Below, piece by piece: positions 13,883-15,774 of a stretch of 15,774 bases of DNA. The notes below the pieces were generated by a model that saw nothing but the letters and a program-made list of their open reading frames with translations, searched no databases and was not told where the DNA came from. The stretch lies in contig DQHP01000105.1 in assembly GCA_003524435.1 (NCBI GenBank), forward strand, positions 1 to 15,774. Reading direction: 5' to 3'. Position numbers and translations under genes: made by a program. The DNA is from Microbacterium sp. (lineage in GTDB: Bacteria > Actinomycetota > Actinomycetes > Actinomycetales > Microbacteriaceae). The number at the start of each line of letters is the position of its first letter. Position 1 is the first letter of the stretch.

Positions 13883-13901
13883 GAAGGCTAGCCTAACCGC
13901 T
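13883..13901. promoter_or_regulatory. Iron box 2 (DtxR/IdeR-type operator)
   Basis: GAAGGCTAGCCTAACCGCT carries 13 of 14 matches in the core AGGYTAGSCTAACC of the same consensus. Its centre is 31 bp from that of box 1, about three helical turns, so two repressor dimer pairs could bind the same face of the DNA. Confidence 0.8.
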
Positions 13902-14138
13902 GACACAAACCGAAATCGGAGAACGGGAACGAGAGGGCACGGTCAGGCAGAGATCGGATCGATGGATGTTGCGCTGGAGCGTGTGATCGACACTCTCGTT
14001 GGGGCTGCCCTGGGCGCAGCATCCGGCGTATTGCACCCGCGCAATCCCACGAGAGAATAGGTGACGGCATGGTGGCGGCCCGCTGGCGGCTTATTGGCGT
14101 GGCCGTGACGTGGTGCTGACGTAAGGGGTGCAGGAAAC
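13902..14138. other. Intergenic stretch between iron boxes and XRE gene
   Basis: With the iron-box region, the gene-free stretch 13820-14138 is 319 nt. This part holds no convincing gene. A 32-codon ATG frame (13962-14060) is too short to judge. Weak hairpins such as ATTGC/GCAAT (14030-14045) occur. A TTGGCG at 14094-14099 could be a -35 for the XRE gene, but no good -10 follows. Confidence 0.5.
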
Positions 14139-14699
14139 ATGAGATCCATGAACAACACACGAATCATGGAACTGCGACAGGCCCAGGGCTGGACCCAGGA
14201 GCGCCTCGCGAATGAGAGCGGCGTCGGACTCCGCACCGTCCAGCGGTTGGAGGCAGGGCAGGATGCCAGCCTCGAGACGCTGTCGCTCGTGGCTGACGCC
14301 CTTCAGGTGCCCGTGCGGGATCTTTTCACTTCGATCGAAGACGCAGCGATGAGCAACAAAGTTGATTCTTTGCAAGACCGCACCGAAGAGCAGCAGACCG
14401 CACGCGACCGCATCAGCGGAGCATGGCGATGGCTCTACATCGGGGTCGGCGTCGTGATGACCCTGGTGAGCTTCACCTTCTCGTACGGACTGGTGCTGTT
14501 TCTCAGCTATTGGGTCGGCGGCTACATCATCCTCGTCGCGGTCCGTCGGATCTACCTCGAGCCGCACCTCGACGAGAAGTTCCCGTTATCCCACGGAAAG
14601 CAGTCGCGGCGCGTCCGGCGCCAGCGCCCGGAAGCTACTGCACCAAACTCATCGTCGCGGGGTCACGATCCGCGAGAGCACGAGCGGTATCAACAATGA
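14139..14699 (+). CDS. XRE-type regulator with two-TM (2TM) domain
   Basis: This 186-aa protein couples a DNA-binding domain to the membrane. Residues 9-62 form an XRE/Cro helix-turn-helix (IMELRQAQGWTQERLANESGVGLRTVQRLEAG). After a charged linker, two hydrophobic segments follow at about 96-115 and 117-136, with an RRIYLEPHL exit, matching the 2TM domain often fused to such regulators. The tail (150-186) is Ser/Arg-rich and low in conservation. AGGA precedes the ATG at 14139 by only three bases; an ATG at 14148 (MNNTRIMEL) is equally plausible as the start. The ligand and target are unknown. The last 65 bases overlap the 3' end of the convergent LysR gene. The iron boxes lie about 240 bp upstream, so iron control is not indicated. 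Confidence 0.88.
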   Translation: MRSMNNTRIMELRQAQGWTQERLANESGVGLRTVQRLEAGQDASLETLSLVADALQVPVRDLFTSIEDAAMSNKVDSLQDRTEEQQTARDRISGAWRWLYIGVGVVMTLVSFTFSYGLVLFLSYWVGGYIILVAVRRIYLEPHLDEKFPLSHGKQSRRVRRQRPEATAPNSSSRGHDPREHERYQQ

Positions 14700-15567
14700 C
14701 GCGGCGCATCGCCGCCCCCGCACGAGTCGGATTCACATCGGAACGATGTGCGAGGATGACCGTTCGCTTCAGCTGCGGGTCCTCCAGTCGCACAGAGCGT
14801 AACGTGGGCCGATCCAGCAGCACCATCGCTGGCACCACCGCTACGCCGAGGCCACGCTCGACGAACCGAAGGACAGCATCCATTTCGGCGCCTTCCACCA
14901 CTGCTGCAGGCATAAGCCCCGCAGCACGGAAGGCGGCATCTGTCGCCGCTCGCAAGTCGTAGCTCTCATGAAAAGCGATCAGCGGAAGCTGTGCCAGCTG
15001 CGCGAGCGTGATGCTCGGCGCACTGCTGACTGGCGGCTGAGCCGCCGACGAAACCACGACGAGCTCTTCGGCCAGTAGCGGCAGTCGCACCAGTGCAGGC
15101 CCGGCAACGGGCACGCCTTCAGATGCCGTAATCAAGGCCATGTCGACGGCCCCTGCGGCGAGCTGCTCGACGAGCAGATGCGACCCCGATTCGGTCAACA
15201 GCAGCTCGATGCCGGGGTGCGCGCGTCGAAAGGCGCTCAACACCTCGGCGACAAGGCTGATGCACAGTGTGGGTGTGGCGCCGAGCCGCACGCGGCCCCG
15301 CTGAAGTCCCGCGAGCTCTGCCATTTCGTCGCGGATGGCCTCAGCATCCGCCAGCATGCGCCTCGCACGCGGCAGCAGCGCTTCACCGGCATCCGTCAAC
15401 GAGATGTTGCCGCGCACGCGGCGAAACAGCTCGGCTCCGAGCTCGGTCTCCAGCGTCGAGATCTGTCGACTCAGCGAGGGTTGGGCCAGATGTAGCTTCT
15501 CGGCCGCTCGAGTGAAATGGCCGAGGTTCGCGACCTCTACGAAACCGCGTAGTTGCTCGAGGTTCAT
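14635..15567 (-). CDS. LysR family transcriptional regulator
   Basis: This is a 310-aa LTTR. The N-terminal winged helix-turn-helix spans residues 1-60 (MNLEQLRGFVEVANLGHFTRAAEKLHLAQPSLSRQI, then LGAELFRR). The linker helix follows, and the effector-binding domain runs from about residue 90 (GRVRLGATPTLCISLVAEVL) to the end. The ATG at 15567 gives the standard LTTR start. It has no Shine-Dalgarno, but TAGCAT lies six bases upstream (15574-15579), suggesting a leaderless message. It is divergent from the FAD-dependent oxidoreductase gene at the right edge, which by LTTR custom is its likely target. The shared 71-bp region carries ATGAGT-N6-ATTCAT (15585-15602), an imperfect dyad that may be its operator. 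Confidence 0.94.
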   Translation of the reverse strand: MNLEQLRGFVEVANLGHFTRAAEKLHLAQPSLSRQISTLETELGAELFRRVRGNISLTDAGEALLPRARRMLADAEAIRDEMAELAGLQRGRVRLGATPTLCISLVAEVLSAFRRAHPGIELLLTESGSHLLVEQLAAGAVDMALITASEGVPVAGPALVRLPLLAEELVVVSSAAQPPVSSAPSITLAQLAQLPLIAFHESYDLRAATDAAFRAAGLMPAAVVEGAEMDAVLRFVERGLGVAVVPAMVLLDRPTLRSVRLEDPQLKRTVILAHRSDVNPTRAGAAMRRVIVDTARALADRDPATMSLVQ

Positions 15568-15573
15568 GCATCT

Positions 15574-15631
15574 ATGCTATCGCGATGAGTCACATAATTC
15601 ATTGGAGTAATCGTCGGGATGCTTCTAACGT
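15574..15631. promoter_or_regulatory. Divergent promoter and candidate LysR operator
   Basis: The region contains ATGAGT-N6-ATTCAT (15585-15602), a dyad with one mismatch overlapping the palindrome ATCGCGAT. For the rightward gene there is TTGGAG (15602-15607), an 18-bp spacer and TAACGT (15626-15631), seven bases before the ATG. For LysR there is TAGCAT on the minus strand (15574-15579), six bases before its ATG. All are motif matches, not proven sites. Confidence 0.45.
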
Positions 15632-15638
15632 GGATGAA

Positions 15639-15774
15639 ATGAGCACTCGCGAACGTCAGATTTCCACCACCGTCCTCGTCATCGGCACCGGCGGCTCCGG
15701 GTTGCGCGCCGCCATCGAAGTCGCCGAACGCGGCGTCGACGTCCTCGCCATCGGCAAACGGCCCGTGCGGGACG
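15639..15774 (+). CDS. FAD-dependent oxidoreductase, SdhA/FrdA-like, N-terminal fragment
   Basis: Only 45 codons are inside the window. They encode a short polar start (MSTRERQIST) and a dinucleotide-binding Rossmann motif, VLVIGTGGSGLRAAIEVAERG (GxGxxG form GTGGSG), then VDVLAIGKRP. This is the N-terminus of flavoproteins of the fumarate reductase/succinate dehydrogenase/L-aspartate oxidase family; which member cannot be settled from the fragment. The ATG at 15639 is followed by an open frame to the window edge. The promoter boxes upstream suggest a leaderless mRNA, though a GGA four bases before the ATG is also present. It is probably controlled by the divergent LysR regulator. Confidence 0.8.
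   Translation, partial: MSTRERQISTTVLVIGTGGSGLRAAIEVAERGVDVLAIGKRPVRD

Noticed and set aside
13962..14060. 32-codon plus-strand frame between the iron boxes and the XRE gene
   Set aside because: Its composition is protein-like (VIDTLVGAALGAASGV), but it has no good ribosome site, promoter or recognisable family; too short to claim.
1..15774. CRISPR arrays, tRNA/rRNA genes, IS elements, prophage or toxin-antitoxin genes
   Set aside because: I looked for regularly spaced repeats, cloverleaf-like segments, transposase motifs and small toxin pairs, and found none I could support.

Overview
The window is high-GC and gene-dense. Its style is that of a Gram-positive actinobacterium, most likely family Microbacteriaceae (Microbacterium or a close relative). 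The evidence is inference from gene content: a DIP1984-family protein, DtxR/IdeR-type iron boxes, several start codons that look leaderless (an Actinobacteria habit), an OmpR-type winged-helix protein behind a Cys-rich leader peptide, and strong enrichment of the hexamer GCATCC/GGATGC. I saw no phage, IS element, CRISPR array, tRNA or rRNA.

Layout. (1) 1-2131, minus: the sbcD-sbcC DNA-end-processing pair; sbcC runs off the left edge. (2) 2205-3677, minus: a 14-TM DHA2-type drug exporter whose Shine-Dalgarno lies in a perfect hairpin. (3) 4005-4835, minus: a DIP1984-family protein and a small GNAT acetyltransferase. (4) 4875-5881, plus: a consensus-like promoter, a leaderless 33-aa Cys/Met-rich leader peptide, a 148-nt structured leader, and a winged-helix regulator. 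An 86-bp perfectly palindromic-ended element follows (5973-6058). (5) 6126-9130, plus: AlkA-type 3-methyladenine glycosylase, a tiny two-TM membrane protein, an O6-alkylguanine methyltransferase, a VOC protein and an NmrA-like NAD(P)-binding protein. The first and third form an alkylation-repair group. (6) 9132-13819, minus: a siderophore ABC importer (lipoprotein, two permeases, ATPase) with an alpha/beta hydrolase at its 3' end. Two iron boxes lie upstream, and a 13-bp hairpin separates the lipoprotein gene from the first permease. (7) 14139-14699, plus: an XRE-type regulator with a two-TM tail, whose 3' end overlaps a convergent LysR gene (14635-15567). The LysR gene is divergent from a truncated FAD-dependent oxidoreductase at the right edge.

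How the parts work together. The iron operon is the clearest functional unit: DtxR/IdeR-type repression at the boxes, an overabundant binding protein set by the intercistronic hairpin, uptake through FecCD-like permeases, and perhaps siderophore processing by the co-transcribed hydrolase. The most interesting regulatory locus is 4875-5161. There the Met-Cys-Cys codons of the leader peptide are exactly complementary to a segment near the downstream ribosome binding site, which suggests ribosome-mediated attenuation responding to cysteine or sulfur supply. The exporter leader at 3682-3716 is a second candidate for RNA-level control.
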